From the NCBI RefSeq assembly GCF_902497855.1, contig NZ_CABVHU010000004.1, positions 124,001 through 188,000 of the forward strand: DNA of 64,000 bases, written 5' to 3'. Of the stretch, positions 1 through 9,400 are shown piece after piece. Source of the DNA: Pseudomonas fluorescens. Lineage in GTDB: Bacteria > Pseudomonadota > Gammaproteobacteria > Pseudomonadales > Pseudomonadaceae. A program made the position numbers and the translations under genes. The notes beneath the pieces were generated by a model that saw only the letters and a program-made list of their open reading frames with translations, was not told the origin of the DNA and did not search any database. Numbering within the stretch: position 1 is the stretch's first letter; the number at the start of each line of letters is the position of its first letter.

Positions 1-2207
1 AACGCCGTACGAAAGAAGCGTTGCAGTAGCACGAAGTCTTCCAGCGGCGCCATGAAGTCGTCGTACGAAGGGCTGTAGAGTTGGGCTTTCAAGTAACCTG
101 GCAGACGGCTCGATACTCGCTGGCGCAATTGCTGGAGTCCACGCGCAGGGAAATCCATCGCGATGGTGCTCGCTTCGCCATTCACCTTATCGGGAGCCTG
201 CCCGCGCCCAAGGGAAAAGGTGGTGTGGACCCAAATGTCGATATTTCCAAGATGGTCGGGCGAGCGTTTCATCCAAGCCCAGTCTGGTCCTGCCGAGACT
301 CGACGCTCCCGGAACTGCGGTGTGTGATCTTCCGTCAGCCGGTACTGCTCCGGCAGGCCTGGACCCGCTACATCGGGCACCTTGCCGGGAGAAGCGTAGG
401 CAGCCGTGAACGTGTCGAGCAGCCGATCCGCCTCTGCCAGCCGGCAGCCCAGCGGGGTATCGGTCAGTACCGGATGGGTGTAGGTCACGCGGCTGATCAA
501 CTTCCCGTCACCGGGCGCACTCGTCACGGCCACCACTCGACCATCCCCGGCGTAGCGCAATGCCTGGTTGACGATAGCCGCATCATAGGCGCCAAGATTG
601 ACCCATTGATCATTCGACATGATCTCCAGAATGACTTTGGTGGTGGTGGCGGCCGTTGCTGGTTGAAGGGTCCAGCGAATCTGGTTGGCATCAATCCCTA
701 CCGGGTAAAAGTCCTGGTCGATCACTATTTTCCGGATGCGCAAGCCGCTTGAAGCCACTTCGAAGTCAGGGGCTCCAGGGAGCTGTGGATCGTAGCCACC
801 CAGATGTTCTTGCAATGCTGCGTTCATCGGAGGCGGGTGCAATCCGGCGACCGCGGTGCTGACCGCCTCGGCGATTTTCGCTTCCCGCAGGGCTTCGGGG
901 CTTGGCGTCCAGCCCTGGCCCTCGGCCGCATTCAGCGACCTGACCAGGGTGCGAGCGTCGTCTGTCGCTTCAAAGGAAGCCTGACGCGCCGCGACCGCAG
1001 GCACACCGGGCCGGGCAGAACGCCTGAGTGCTTCGGTTACCCAGTTCTTCGCCCAGGTGTGCGTCCAGGTTCTGACGGCGTTCCTGCCCAGGTCTTTAAC
1101 CAGTATTTTGGCTTGCCTGCCCAACTCTGTCGTGGGTATGGCATTGACTGGCCCAAAGGCTTGGTCCAGCACTTGTGCAACCAGTTTTTCCTGGGCATCC
1201 AGGGGGGCGAACGGGGTGCCATGGCGCTGCTCGAGCACTGCGGTCAATGTTGCCAAGAGCTTGGGGTTTTGCTGTTCCAGGCGCGCGACCGAGGGGGCTA
1301 GCGCCTGCTCGATCTGTTGTTCTGCTTTGACAATGCCTGACTTGTCCTCGAGCACATCGCCGAGCGTCGCTGCGACTTCGCGCCGGATTTTCGTCGCGCT
1401 GTCGGCAGAGGCGGACACTTCGATGCGCTGACCGGTCAGGGCTGCACGGACAAATTCAGATTCGCTGCGGTTTGAATGCGTGACCTGCACCCATTGCTCG
1501 AAGACAGGGCTGCGGGTCATGTCACTGAGGGCTGCCCGGACGAAAAGCCGGGTGGCGGCCTGGACTGCAGGGACCGCAGTATCTGGATTGGCGGGTTCGG
1601 CGTCGGGATTTTTTAGTGGAGGAATGGCGGACAGTGCTTCTTCCATGTCCCGTTGCGCTAGTTGATCTGCCGCATTCATCCGAAGGTTGTTGACCATCAG
1701 CTGCATGTTGTAGACCAAGGGTTCGGCGCTCCAGCCAATCAGGGAAATAATGAACAGAGCGGTGGTGACATGAGGCACAGGTGTTCTCACCGAGGCGGGG
1801 TCTTTGCGCGATTCGTCGCTGGACAGCGTGGGTGCCTGGCGCGCCGCCACGTACAACGAAAGGCCAACGCCGAGTAAGCCGAGGATGCCCAGGATTGTGC
1901 CGTATTGGCCGATTGCCCTGGTCACGCCAAGGATCGACTGTGCGGGGTCAATGACTGTCTGGGATACGACACGGGTGCTTGAAGACAGGAAACGGCATGC
2001 CAGCATGAGCAGGATCACGGTGCCAATGATGATGGCCCCTTTCCACGCTAGATGTCGGACGCGTTTGAGCACCGTCAGGCTGCCTGTACGCGTCTTGCTT
2101 GCTGGACGATCGATCGTCTTGCGTCGAAATTTGCCGAGAACCACCAGCCAGACATGACACACGGCCCACAGTACAACAAGCAGTGTCAGGATGGCGTACG
2201 GGCGCAT
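1..2207 (-). CDS. Uncharacterised large membrane protein, C-terminus outside window
   Basis: An open frame of 735 codons on the minus strand runs off the left edge without a stop. The ATG at 2207 follows GGAG with suitable spacing. The N-terminal third has hydrophobic segments near residues 3-22, 45-62 and 85-103 and a further one near 130-148. After that comes a long soluble, Ala/Gln-rich, partly helical stretch, then a mixed alpha/beta region rich in Trp and Tyr. I recognise no family. The predicted topology is several N-terminal membrane helices anchoring a large soluble domain. A second large unrecognised membrane protein lies 4 kb away at 6490-9978, but I see no clear sequence similarity between the two. 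Function unknown. Confidence 0.75.
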   Translation of the reverse strand, partial: MRPYAILTLLVVLWAVCHVWLVVLGKFRRKTIDRPASKTRTGSLTVLKRVRHLAWKGAIIIGTVILLMLACRFLSSSTRVVSQTVIDPAQSILGVTRAIGQYGTILGILGLLGVGLSLYVAARQAPTLSSDESRKDPASVRTPVPHVTTALFIISLIGWSAEPLVYNMQLMVNNLRMNAADQLAQRDMEEALSAIPPLKNPDAEPANPDTAVPAVQAATRLFVRAALSDMTRSPVFEQWVQVTHSNRSESEFVRAALTGQRIEVSASADSATKIRREVAATLGDVLEDKSGIVKAEQQIEQALAPSVARLEQQNPKLLATLTAVLEQRHGTPFAPLDAQEKLVAQVLDQAFGPVNAIPTTELGRQAKILVKDLGRNAVRTWTHTWAKNWVTEALRRSARPGVPAVAARQASFEATDDARTLVRSLNAAEGQGWTPSPEALREAKIAEAVSTAVAGLHPPPMNAALQEHLGGYDPQLPGAPDFEVASSGLRIRKIVIDQDFYPVGIDANQIRWTLQPATAATTTKVILEIMSNDQWVNLGAYDAAIVNQALRYAGDGRVVAVTSAPGDGKLISRVTYTHPVLTDTPLGCRLAEADRLLDTFTAAYASPGKVPDVAGPGLPEQYRLTEDHTPQFRERRVSAGPDWAWMKRSPDHLGNIDIWVHTTFSLGRGQAPDKVNGEASTIAMDFPARGLQQLRQRVSSRLPGYLKAQLYSPSYDDFMAPLEDFVLLQRFFRTA

Positions 2208-2485
2208 GGCGTTCTCCGGCAGACACGGCGCTTGCTTTCACAGCCTTGACCGCAGAACGCGACTGCCGTGCCGATCTTCCCCGATGCACAGAAAATCGAA
2301 CCCCCACGTTGCTGTGCACGGCTGTCTGTACAGGGGCGCCGAAATCCTGATACCGCCGTGCCACCCTAGCAGTAAGGTTGCGAAATATTGACAGTGCAAC
2401 CCGATGAGACGAACGGCCCGCTCGACGCATCGCTGACGGGTTTCTGCAAGCGGTTTAACGCAGCCTGTTCAGTTGGCGCTGCCCA

Positions 2486-2554
2486 TCAGCTGTGACCCAA
2501 TGCAATGGCAAACGAGACCACGATCATGCAGGCAAAGGCAAAATTGAGATTCAT
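2486..2554 (-). CDS. Candidate 22-residue hydrophobic miniprotein
   Basis: A tiny frame starts with ATG at 2554 and ends with TGA at 2486. It encodes an almost wholly hydrophobic peptide beginning MNLNFAFACMIVV and ending ALGHS, the composition of a single membrane helix. The ribosome binding site is poor (AGGAC about 12 bases upstream). It lies in the 500-base gap between the large membrane protein and the bestrophin gene, which otherwise shows no gene. It may be a chance frame. Its helix-like composition and conserved-looking MNLN start are the only support. Confidence 0.3.
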   Translation of the reverse strand: MNLNFAFACMIVVSFAIALGHS

Positions 2555-2712
2555 GAAGTTTTTTTGTCCTGACTATTCGAATGGGCGACATCTTGCACAG
2601 CCCAAGGCCAAATGAAAAATTCGGCTTCATGATTTGAATGATCGATCACATTGATGGCGGGGCGGCGAGTGCACGTCTGCGCAACCCAACCGTCCTGTTT
2701 TAAGGCGCGACC

Positions 2713-3612
2713 TCAGCGCAACACATAATCCACCGGCTCCAGGACCGGGGGAAGTTGCGTCGCGCCCAGCGCCGCCAGCACTTCCCGTTCGATGGTGCGC
2801 ACCATGGCATCGGTGGGCAGGTCGTTTTCGTCGCGGCCGAACGGGTCCTCCAGCTCATCGCCGATCGCATCCAGGCCGAAGAAGGTGTAGCTGACGATCG
2901 CGGTGAACACCGGCGCGAGCCAGCCCAGCGGTTCGGCCATGGCAAAGGGCAGCAAAACGCAGAAGAGGTAGGTGGTTCTGTGCAGCAACAGGTTGTAGGC
3001 AAAGGGCAGGGGCGTGTGTTTGATTCGTTCACAGACTGCCTGGGACCGGGTCAGGTCGGTCAGGTGGTTGGCCATCAACGTATAGCGCCACTCACTGATC
3101 GCCCCCGACTCGCCCAGTGCCGAACACTGCTGGCCGACTTCGATCAGGATGCGACCGCTGAGATCGGGGACGTTGCCCGTGGGCATGGGTTCAAGCCAGT
3201 CACACGCGGCATCCAGTTCCTTTTCCGAACGCAGTCTGGCGTTGAGCGCATGGGCGAAACCGCACAGGTTACGCAGGATAATCTGCCGCTCGTTCGCGTT
3301 CTTGATGACCTGGGTTTCACGAATCATCGAGCGGATCCCGACGATCATTTCGCCCCAGGCTTTTCGCGCTTCATACCAGCGGTCATAGCAGGCGTTGTTG
3401 CGAAAGCTCATGAAAATCGACAGGGACAAGCCCAGCAAGGTGAAAGGCGTGGCGTTGACCTTGGCAAAGTAGCTGGGGTGCAGGGTTTCGACGAGCACGA
3501 TGACGCAGGCCAGCAACGTGACCATCAGGCTGCGCAAGGCAATCCGCTTGGCGATCGAGCCCTTGAGCGCACTGAGGATGTTGATCAGGTTGGGTTTGGG
3601 TCTGACGATCAT
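2713..3612 (-). CDS. Bestrophin-family (UPF0187/YneE) ion channel protein
   Basis: A 299-residue protein of the bacterial bestrophin family, inner-membrane pentameric channels that pass monovalent ions (cations in the characterised bacterial homologue, chloride in animals). Visible hallmarks are the basic N-terminus, a hydrophobic helix at about 30-45, the LGLSLSIFMSFRNNACYDRWYEARKAWG-type segment near residues 60-88, a second helix pair near 215-250, and the acidic DELEDPFG motif near 255-262. This last motif corresponds to the Asp/Glu cluster and E-D-P-F-G signature of bestrophins. The length is typical. The ATG start at 3612 has AGGT 9 bases upstream. It is monocistronic and flanked by REP elements on its 5' side. 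Physiological role in Pseudomonas is unknown. Confidence 0.88.
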   Translation of the reverse strand: MIVRPKPNLINILSALKGSIAKRIALRSLMVTLLACVIVLVETLHPSYFAKVNATPFTLLGLSLSIFMSFRNNACYDRWYEARKAWGEMIVGIRSMIRETQVIKNANERQIILRNLCGFAHALNARLRSEKELDAACDWLEPMPTGNVPDLSGRILIEVGQQCSALGESGAISEWRYTLMANHLTDLTRSQAVCERIKHTPLPFAYNLLLHRTTYLFCVLLPFAMAEPLGWLAPVFTAIVSYTFFGLDAIGDELEDPFGRDENDLPTDAMVRTIEREVLAALGATQLPPVLEPVDYVLR

Positions 3613-3774
3613 GCTGGTCTACCTGCGCAGGCGTCCGCCTGGATGGGGACTGCGCTGTTCACGGACGGGTTTGCGCAGGCTAAATGCAACGTGGCAGGGC
3701 GTCCAATCATTGGTTATGACCGGTTGATCGACAGAGTCTATGACTGGCACGCGTTGTGAGGCTGGCCCGGCCCC

Positions 3775-3888
3775 TTGTAGGAGCGAGCTTGCTCGCGATG
3801 GACGACAACGATGACGCGTGCTGTCTGGATGAACGCGCCGCTCTTGAGTCCATCGTCGGAACGCCGCCCGGAGCAAGCTCGCTCCCAC
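3775..3888. repeat. REPIN (inverted pair of REP palindromes)
   Basis: Two divergent REP elements of the GTAGGAGCGAGCTTGCTCGCGATGG class face each other (3775-3801 and about 3850-3888) across a spacer of about 50 bases. The right copy is degenerate, with an extra GAACGCCGCCCG stretch. It lies between the bestrophin start and the CAP gene stop. REPINs are non-autonomous elements mobilised by RAYT (TnpA-REP) transposases; no such gene is in the window. Confidence 0.85.
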
Positions 3889-3920
3889 TGATAGCTGTAG
3901 GGGCTTGAATATCCGGGGAA

Positions 3921-4772
3921 TTATGGCGTACCAAACATCGCCGTCCAGTAGATCCCCGAATCACTCTTCGGATCAACCGCATACGCCGCGCCCAACTCCT
4001 GGAACCCGGGGTTCATCAAATTCGCGCAGTGACCAGGGCTGGACACCCAGCCATCCACCACCCTGCGCACGGTGTCCTGCCCGGCGGCGATGTTCTCGCC
4101 GATCTGCTGGCCGCTGTAGCCCGCCAGTTCAGCCCGATCCCCCGGCGTGCGGCCATCGCGGTCCTTGTGATCGAAGTAGTTGTTGTTAGCCATCGAGCGC
4201 GAGTGAGTCTCGGCCGCCGTGGCCAGCGTGGCGTTCCAGGCCAGTGGCGTGGTGGCGGCAAAGGATTGCGTACCGCACTGGCGTGCCCCGCTGCGGGCGA
4301 CATTGATTTCGGCCAGCAACTTCTGGCCCTCCGCCTGCCAATCGCCGAGGCGCCCGCTCAACAGCGGACGGGCGAGCACGATGCGCCATTCACGGTCCTG
4401 GCGGCTGACACCGATGTCGACGAATTGCGGGTCCAGCACCACCTGACAGAAACTCTCGCGAATCGCCGTCATGGCGGACTGTGCGTCACGGGGACCGGAC
4501 AGGCTGATCGCCTGCACATTGACCATCGGATACCCCGCCGTTGCCAACGCCTGCTGCAGATTGCCGATGCTGGTGGCGGACAGCGCCAGCCGTGGATCGC
4601 CCGCCAGCGGCGGCAACTCCGGTGAAGCCTGACCCGCGCATGGCTGCGACTGGCTGCGGTAGGTGTTGATCGAGTCGATCAGCTGTTTCTCGTCGGCCGC
4701 CAGCGCATTCACGGCGCACAACAGCCCCAGTGTTAACGTGGCAATACAGCTGACGGATGAAATGAAACGCAT
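3921..4772 (-). CDS. Secreted CAP-domain (SCP-like) protein
   Basis: The start is placed at ATG 4772 because a perfect AAGGAGG lies 6 bases upstream, giving 283 residues beginning MRFISS and a Sec signal peptide ending at about NALAA. The C-terminal half (from about residue 155) is a CAP/SCP-like domain, as in YkwD-type proteins. It holds the N-x-x-R-x-x-x-x-x-C start helix, a HSRSMANNNYFDHKDRDGR-type motif with paired His/Asp, the GENIAAGQ motif, and the WVSSPGHCANLMNPGF signature. The N-terminal half is less conserved and has several Cys that may pair in the periplasm. The role is unproven: bacterial CAP proteins are mostly extracytoplasmic and of unknown activity. Confidence 0.88.
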   Translation of the reverse strand: MRFISSVSCIATLTLGLLCAVNALAADEKQLIDSINTYRSQSQPCAGQASPELPPLAGDPRLALSATSIGNLQQALATAGYPMVNVQAISLSGPRDAQSAMTAIRESFCQVVLDPQFVDIGVSRQDREWRIVLARPLLSGRLGDWQAEGQKLLAEINVARSGARQCGTQSFAATTPLAWNATLATAAETHSRSMANNNYFDHKDRDGRTPGDRAELAGYSGQQIGENIAAGQDTVRRVVDGWVSSPGHCANLMNPGFQELGAAYAVDPKSDSGIYWTAMFGTP

Positions 4773-4913
4773 GGCAATCCTCCTTGAACGGACTGCGGCC
4801 ATAATGCGCGAAGTTGCCCCCTTGAAGGCAACGGATTTTTCAGATTCCGTGGCGTGATTGCCATCATTTCACTACTACACTGAAGCGATACTGCCCACCG
4901 AGTCATTTCGATC

Positions 4914-5534
4914 ATGCGCCCCCATTGGATAGCCACCTGCTTTGCCATGATGCTGCTTGCCGGTCCCGCCATCGCCGCTGATCAACAGAAAAAAATACAA
5001 GCGGCCGAGAGCAAGGCCGAGGTGCTTGAGCAAAAAGCCGCAGAGAACAGCGGTCCCGCGCCGGCGCCCAAAGCCGAAGCCATCACCCAGTCAGAAGTCC
5101 AGGCCGTGGACCCCGCCGGTGCCGCGCCGCTGGACGATGCGATCACCTGCCTGGCCCGTTCCATTTATTGGGAAGCCAAAGGCAAGAATTCCGCCGACAT
5201 GAAAGCGGTCGCCAATGTCGTCATGAATCGACTGGGCCATGAGGGCTTTCCGGATACGGTGTGCGGTGTGGTCAAGCAAGGCTCCGAAACCAAGAGCTGC
5301 CAGTTCTCGTGGTGGTGTGACGGGCGCCCCGATTCGGTCCAGGAAGAGGTGCCTTACGCCCTCGCCAAGGAAATCGCGCGCAAGGCGCTGAACAAGCAAC
5401 TGCCTGATCGTACCCGCGGCGCGCTGTATTTCCATGACCGCACGGTGAAGCCGGGTTGGGCCAGGGAGTACATCAGGACGGCGGATATCGGCTTGTTCCG
5501 GTTTTACAAGCCCCATGGAAAGTCGGCGAAGTAG
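4914..5534 (+). CDS. SleB-family cell wall hydrolase
   Basis: A 206-residue exported protein. It has a signal peptide (residues 1 to about 22, ending AGPAIAA), a short charged Ala/Glu/Lys-rich linker that may be helical, then a Hydrolase_2 (PF07486, SleB-like) domain from about residue 78. Visible signature: the catalytic glutamate in LARSIYWEAKGK, then VANVVMNR, the CQFSWWCDG block, and the C-terminal GALYFHD motif. Members are lytic transglycosylase-like or amidase-like peptidoglycan hydrolases. Outside spore formers they are thought to act in wall remodelling. The gene is divergent from the CAP protein, sharing a 141-base intergenic region. The ribosome binding site is weak. Confidence 0.88.
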   Translation: MRPHWIATCFAMMLLAGPAIAADQQKKIQAAESKAEVLEQKAAENSGPAPAPKAEAITQSEVQAVDPAGAAPLDDAITCLARSIYWEAKGKNSADMKAVANVVMNRLGHEGFPDTVCGVVKQGSETKSCQFSWWCDGRPDSVQEEVPYALAKEIARKALNKQLPDRTRGALYFHDRTVKPGWAREYIRTADIGLFRFYKPHGKSAK

Positions 5535-5605
5535 CGCCACGCTTTTAGCCGGGCATTGCCATTGCCGCGCGGGTCTTGTTGTTGACGAGATGCCCGCACT
5601 GTCAC

Positions 5606-6091
5606 TCAGAATTTGTAGCCAATTTGCCGCAACAGGTTTTTGCGCCCCAGGATGTCGTCTTCGCTTTCAATGCCCTTGGCACAGAACCCATCGACGACGC
5701 CCAGAATCGCGCGTCCCTGGTCCGTCTCGGCGAGTATCACTTCGGTCGGATTGGCCGTAGCGCAAAAAATCCGGCACACCTCCGGCACCATCTTGAGCGT
5801 GTTCAAGACGTTCAGCGGATAGAACCCGTCCCCGAGAAAAATGATGAAACTGTGGCCCGCGGCGATGGCCAGTGCATTCTTTTGGGCCAGTTCGATCATG
5901 GCCGGATCGGTGCCGGACCAGCGCACCAGGCATTGGCCGGAGGCTTCGCAGAACGCCACGCCAAACTGGATGCCGGGCACGGTATTGACCAGCGCTTCGT
6001 GGATGTCTTCGACGGACTTGATGAAGTGCGTCTGACCGAAAATGAAGTTCGTCGCTTCGGGTTTGTCGATGTTCACGGTGATGAGTTGCAT
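5606..6091 (-). CDS. Adenosine-specific kinase-fold protein (DUF355)
   Basis: A 161-residue protein that matches the adenosine-specific kinase family (DUF355; the archaeal PAE2307 structure is the prototype). The whole length fits the family. Recognisable blocks are the ATNFIFGQTHFIKSVEDIHEA N-terminal stretch, GIQFGVAFCEASG, the LAIAAGHSFIIFLGDGFYPLNVLN core and the C-terminal GRAILGVVDG. A strong AAAGGAGG lies 8 bases before ATG 6091. It appears monocistronic. Activity on adenosine is known only from annotation and structural work, so the physiological substrate here is uncertain. Confidence 0.88.
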   Translation of the reverse strand: MQLITVNIDKPEATNFIFGQTHFIKSVEDIHEALVNTVPGIQFGVAFCEASGQCLVRWSGTDPAMIELAQKNALAIAAGHSFIIFLGDGFYPLNVLNTLKMVPEVCRIFCATANPTEVILAETDQGRAILGVVDGFCAKGIESEDDILGRKNLLRQIGYKF

Positions 6092-6292
6092 GTCAAACGC
6101 CTCCTTTCACGGTGTTGCTGCAGGCTGTCGGCTACACATCAAGCATAGCTATTCACAGCCCGCTATCGTACTGGGGATCAGGTGTCACGGCTGTGGATAC
6201 GTGAACATACAAAGGCCCCGTGGGCTGACACATTGCAGATACAAAACTGCGGTTACATGGGGGCGTCCCAACACTGCATAGAGAGATTTGCC

Positions 6293-6493
6293 ATGTACCG
6301 CAGACTGCAGCAGGTCGCCAGGCTGTTTAGCCAGAGTGCGCGTTTGATGGTCGGGGTTCCCGATTACGACAACTACGTCGCGCAAATGGCGATCAATCAT
6401 CCCGGCGAGCCGGTCATGACCTACCCGGCGTTTTTCCGCGAGCGTCAGGAAGCCCGCTTCGGCCGTGGCAAATGCAATACCCGCTGCTGCTAG
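6293..6493 (+). CDS. YbdD/YjiX family small protein, orphan copy
   Basis: A 66-residue protein starting at ATG 6293 (GAGAG 7 bases upstream) with the YbdD/YjiX (DUF466) signature: N-terminal RRLQQVARLFSQSARLMVG, then VPDYDNYVAQM, HP, and PAFFRERQEARFG. In enterics and many pseudomonads this gene sits right after the peptide/pyruvate transporter gene cstA or btsT. Here no such transporter is adjacent. Its stop codon overlaps the stop of the convergent gene at 6490 by four bases. The C-terminus ends in two cysteines, and what they do is unknown. Confidence 0.85.
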   Translation: MYRRLQQVARLFSQSARLMVGVPDYDNYVAQMAINHPGEPVMTYPAFFRERQEARFGRGKCNTRCC

Positions 6494-9400
6494 AACTTCG
6501 CGTAGTTCAAGGCATCGACGATGGCCGAACCACCGATCCCGGTCAGCGACAGCAGCAGCGCCCTGATCAGCGGATCTTCGGAGTAGCGTGAGAACGAGCC
6601 GGTAGCGAGCGTCGCCACCCGCTCGCGGATCATCTTGAACTTGGCGTAGCCAGGCGTCGTTTCGGGTGTTTCCAGCAGGTAGGTGTCGAGCCGTTGCAAG
6701 GCCAGCGTACGGGACTTTTCCGCTGCACGGCGCAGCGACAGCGCGGAGACCAGCAGAATCAGCGCCGTCAGCAGGTATGAAAAGATCAGGCTTGGCGGTG
6801 TCGGCCAGTTATCGAACAGGCTGCTGCGCGAGGCGAACAGGATCAACAGGACCACCGTCGGCGCATAGATGAGGCGGCTGACAGCTGAGGTGCGCTTGGC
6901 GATCAGTTGCAAATCCACCCATTCGTCGATGCACGGATGCTTGAGCAGGCCAAAGGTTTTCTTGTGCTGCAGCTGCAGGGAGCCGGGCCAGATCGCATGA
7001 TGCTCGCTGAGATGGCGGATGAATCGCGTCAGCAGCAGATTGGCGTCCACCACCCAGAACACCAGGAGCTGGAACACCAGGGTGGGAATCAGCCAGCTCA
7101 TCATCCACGCCATCGAGTCACCCCGCACGGGCATGCCCTGCATGGGCCAGACGACAAACAGCACGCTGGTGACCACTACATAAACCCAGGTGGCGAGCAT
7201 GGCCCGCAGCATCCGCGCACCGAAGGAACCACAGACGCAGTGCTCCCCCCAGAAGCGGGCGACGACGATCGTCTTGCGCCCATCCGTGCACGCGGCTTGT
7301 GCCGGTGCGCAGGACTTTGACCATTCCTCGCTCGCGTTCAGCAGCGGGAAGAAAATCAGCATGAGGAAATGTCCCAGCTCGTTGCTCCAGCGCCGACACT
7401 TCCAGTTTTTGCCTCGGCGAATCAAGCCTCGAACCTGGCCCCACAAGGTCATCTCGTATTGGCGCATGTGCAGGCGCAAATGGTACGCGGCTTCGATCTC
7501 GGCCCGGTTGATGCGCAGGTTGCGCCAGCCCCATGCCAGCGCCGAGAGGGAGATCAATACCGCCAGCAGTCGCAGGGCCATGGTGGGCCAGGCACTGATG
7601 CCTTCAAACAGGAACATCGGCTCGCCGAGCCCGTTGTCGGTCAAGGTGCTGCGCATCTGGTACGCCAGCATCAGGGCCAGGATGAACATGACCAGGGGGA
7701 CCACGATGTACCAGGCCCGGGCGTTGTACAAGCCAGTGTCTGCGGTAGTCGTCGATGCCTTGGCCAACGCCAGTTGCCTGGCCGAGCGCCGGGTCAGGTT
7801 TGACGAAACGATACCCAGCAGGATCAGCACGAAGGTGAACCAGAGGAACTCCGCGTGCCAGAACCGTGTAGCGATAAAGGCGCAGGTCGCCGCCACCATG
7901 AACAGCGTGATCGGCACACCGCGGACCCAGGCCAGCCGCGCATCGTGATTAGCGTGCGGGCCCTCGATCCGCCACCAGACGATAAACCCGCCGAGTAACA
8001 GCAGGGTGAGCGTCAGCGGCCCGGCCCAGAAGAATGACTGGGACTGCTTGAATCGATCGCGAATCGATTGGCCGGGCTCGGGGTAGGGCGGTGGCGATCG
8101 GTCCTGCAGGCACCGCAGGGCCATCAGGTCGTGGGGCCGGACGCCTCGATCGGACTGCGATTGTGTCGGAGCTTCACAGGTTGCCGGACGCGATGCGGTG
8201 AGCCGACTGGCCAGGGCAATGAAGCCGCTGATGCCCACTTCATAGATGCCCGGCGACAGCAGCTCCGATTTCGAATAGTCGAATTTCGCGCGTTTGGCAT
8301 CGAAGGGTTGCGGTGCCAGTGCGGCCAGCACCGAGATGAACACCGCACTTTGCAGGCTGTCGCGAAACGGCGGCACGTCCTGTTGCAAGGCGCGGGTCAG
8401 GGTCAGGCCATAAGGCGCGGCGAGTATCAGGTTGCGCGTGGTTTGCGCCTGGCCCCGTTGCAGCATGCGGGCATCAAGGTCGGTGGAAAAGTACAGTTTG
8501 TACGGCATCCGGCTCTTGAGCGCCTGCAGCACCAACAGCTTGTCGTAGGCGTCGACCCCCAGCACACCGATCGCGCCGATGCCGCTTTCGCCGTTGCGTC
8601 GGTAGGCTTCGTCCTCGCGGGCAATGTGGTCGGCGAGCCGCCGCAAGTAATCGAGCTGGGAGTTGCCGTCGGATTTTTCCAGGGGGCTGAGATCGATTTG
8701 CGTGGCGTCTTTATTTTTACCAGGACCAGCACCGGCGCTTTTATCATTGCTCGCGGACTCCTCCGGCAGGCGTCCGTCCAGGCCACGCAAATAGCTGAAG
8801 CGCAGAATCCACTGATCGACCACGTCCCTGTGGTTGTTTTCGTCACTGCCCAGGCGCGCATCATTGGTGACCTGCGTCTTGAAGCTTTCGATCAGGGCGC
8901 GGCTGTAGAAACTGTCCCATTCGGCAATCAAGGCAATGCGATTGCCACTGCGGCGAAGGTCGCGGGTACAGGGCGAGCCGATCCGCTGCAGCGTGCCTTG
9001 GCTACAACGCAAACCGGTGGCCGGATCGACACGGCGCAACTTCAGTTCCTCGAGCATCAGCTGCGTCATGGTGCCGTCGTCGCTGACGGTGCGCAGCAAC
9101 TTCATGGGGACCCGGTTTTCCAGCGCTGGCGACAGTTTCCGGTAACCGCGCTCCAGGGTATCGTTATCGGCCGTGGCCAGCGGTGAGTAGATTTCCACGG
9201 TGGACGTGGCCTTGCCGACGTCCTGGTCCTGGTACATGTCGCGCAGGACGGTCGAGGTAGAAGGGCCGATGACCTTCAGGACGGCGTTGGCGGGTGGTTC
9301 GGAACATTGATCAGGCGTGCAGGCTGTACTGATTTTGCTGGTCAGGGTCTGGCGCAGTTGCTCCAGTTGCTGCAGCGGCGTTGAACCGAGCGCGTCCTGT

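Noticed and set aside
8068..9186. A 372-codon plus-strand frame within the 1162-residue membrane protein gene
   Set aside because: It is antisense to a longer frame with normal codon use and membrane segments. Its own protein is rich in Gly, Gln and Arg, typical of shadow frames in high-GC DNA.
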